Assembly: GCF_021917145.1 (NCBI RefSeq)
Contig: NC_061078.1
Coordinates: 9,809,604-9,873,603, forward strand
DNA from: Hypomesus transpacificus
Lineage: Eukaryota; Chordata; Actinopteri; Osmeriformes; Osmeridae
Length of the DNA: 64,000 nt
Direction: 5' to 3'
Part shown: piece after piece, positions 63,767-64,000 of the stretch
Layout: every line of letters begins with the position of its first letter
Numbering within the stretch: position 1 is the stretch's first letter
Notes under the pieces: model-generated
Databases searched by the model: none
What the model saw: the letters and a program-made list of their open reading frames with translations, nothing else
Told to the model about the DNA's origin: nothing
Program-made: the position numbers and the translations under genes

Positions 63767-64000
63767 ACTACACATTCAAGAGGCCACAGAAACAGCCCTG
63801 GAGCGACAAAACCTTCAATGCCGTCTGTCCATTACAGCTCCTCAGACAACATATAGACCTACATCAAATGCACAAAAACGACAACATCTTGACGTGTCAC
63901 TGCCTGTTTCGCGTTATGTGGAATTATGTTGTCATGAAGTCAGTCAGTTTCTTTATGGTGTTCATAAAGACCTGACTAGGCCTATAGGTTTTTATGACTT
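63767..64000 (+). other. tnnt3 3' UTR, cut by the window edge
   Basis: It follows the tnnt3 stop at 63,764-63,766. No AATAAA is seen before the window ends. Confidence 0.6.

Overview
This window looks like a piece of a teleost fish chromosome. The evidence is spliced vertebrate genes with short AT-rich introns, teleost-style L2-tailed SINE and LINE copies, Harbinger- and hAT-like DNA transposons, long AG/CT/CA microsatellites, and a gene order matching the vertebrate CTSD - TNNI2 - LSP1 - PRR33 - TNNT3 block (human 11p15.5). The species cannot be fixed from the sequence.

Layout: 1-8.6 kb has no gene I can support and is rich in repeats, including a Harbinger element nested in a SINE that sits in an AGTATACT-rich tract. 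8,654-13,902 (+) is a cadherin-related membrane protein, CDHR5-like, in 14 coding exons. 15,815-20,232 (+) is cathepsin D, nine coding exons and complete. 22.27-24.9 kb (+) is fast skeletal troponin I with a TATA promoter, a non-coding first exon and six coding exons. 24.9-30.7 kb is intergenic, with an unclassified repeat and a 5'-truncated L2-like LINE. 30,714-41,564 (+) is lsp1, for which I reconstruct 13 coding exons plus an internal alternative first exon. 43,036-48,741 (-) is one giant coding exon of a prr33-like disordered protein (about 1,896 aa). 52.5-63.8 kb (+) is fast skeletal troponin T (tnnt3) in 15 coding positions, one filled by a mutually exclusive exon pair. Syt8, present between CTSD and TNNI2 in mammals, was not seen.

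Troponin I and T are two subunits of the same fast-muscle calcium switch on the thin filament. Lsp1 is an F-actin-binding protein and prr33 is a poorly known gene that stays linked to them. Every exon chain given was checked for open frame and matching splice phase, and the CDS totals are multiples of three: 2,127, 1,191, 531, 1,599 and 888 nt.

Most notable: prr33 may lie wholly inside a 3'-UTR intron of lsp1 on the opposite strand. lsp1 has a second first exon that joins exactly in phase. The 3' tails of a SINE and an L2 LINE share a stem-loop with a compensatory base pair, and a Harbinger insertion splits one copy of that loop. A hAT-like MITE in tnnt3 intron 1 has a perfect 8-bp target duplication. 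The prr33 exon carries a long degenerate SKP/NKP peptide repeat. No wholly new biological system is evident.
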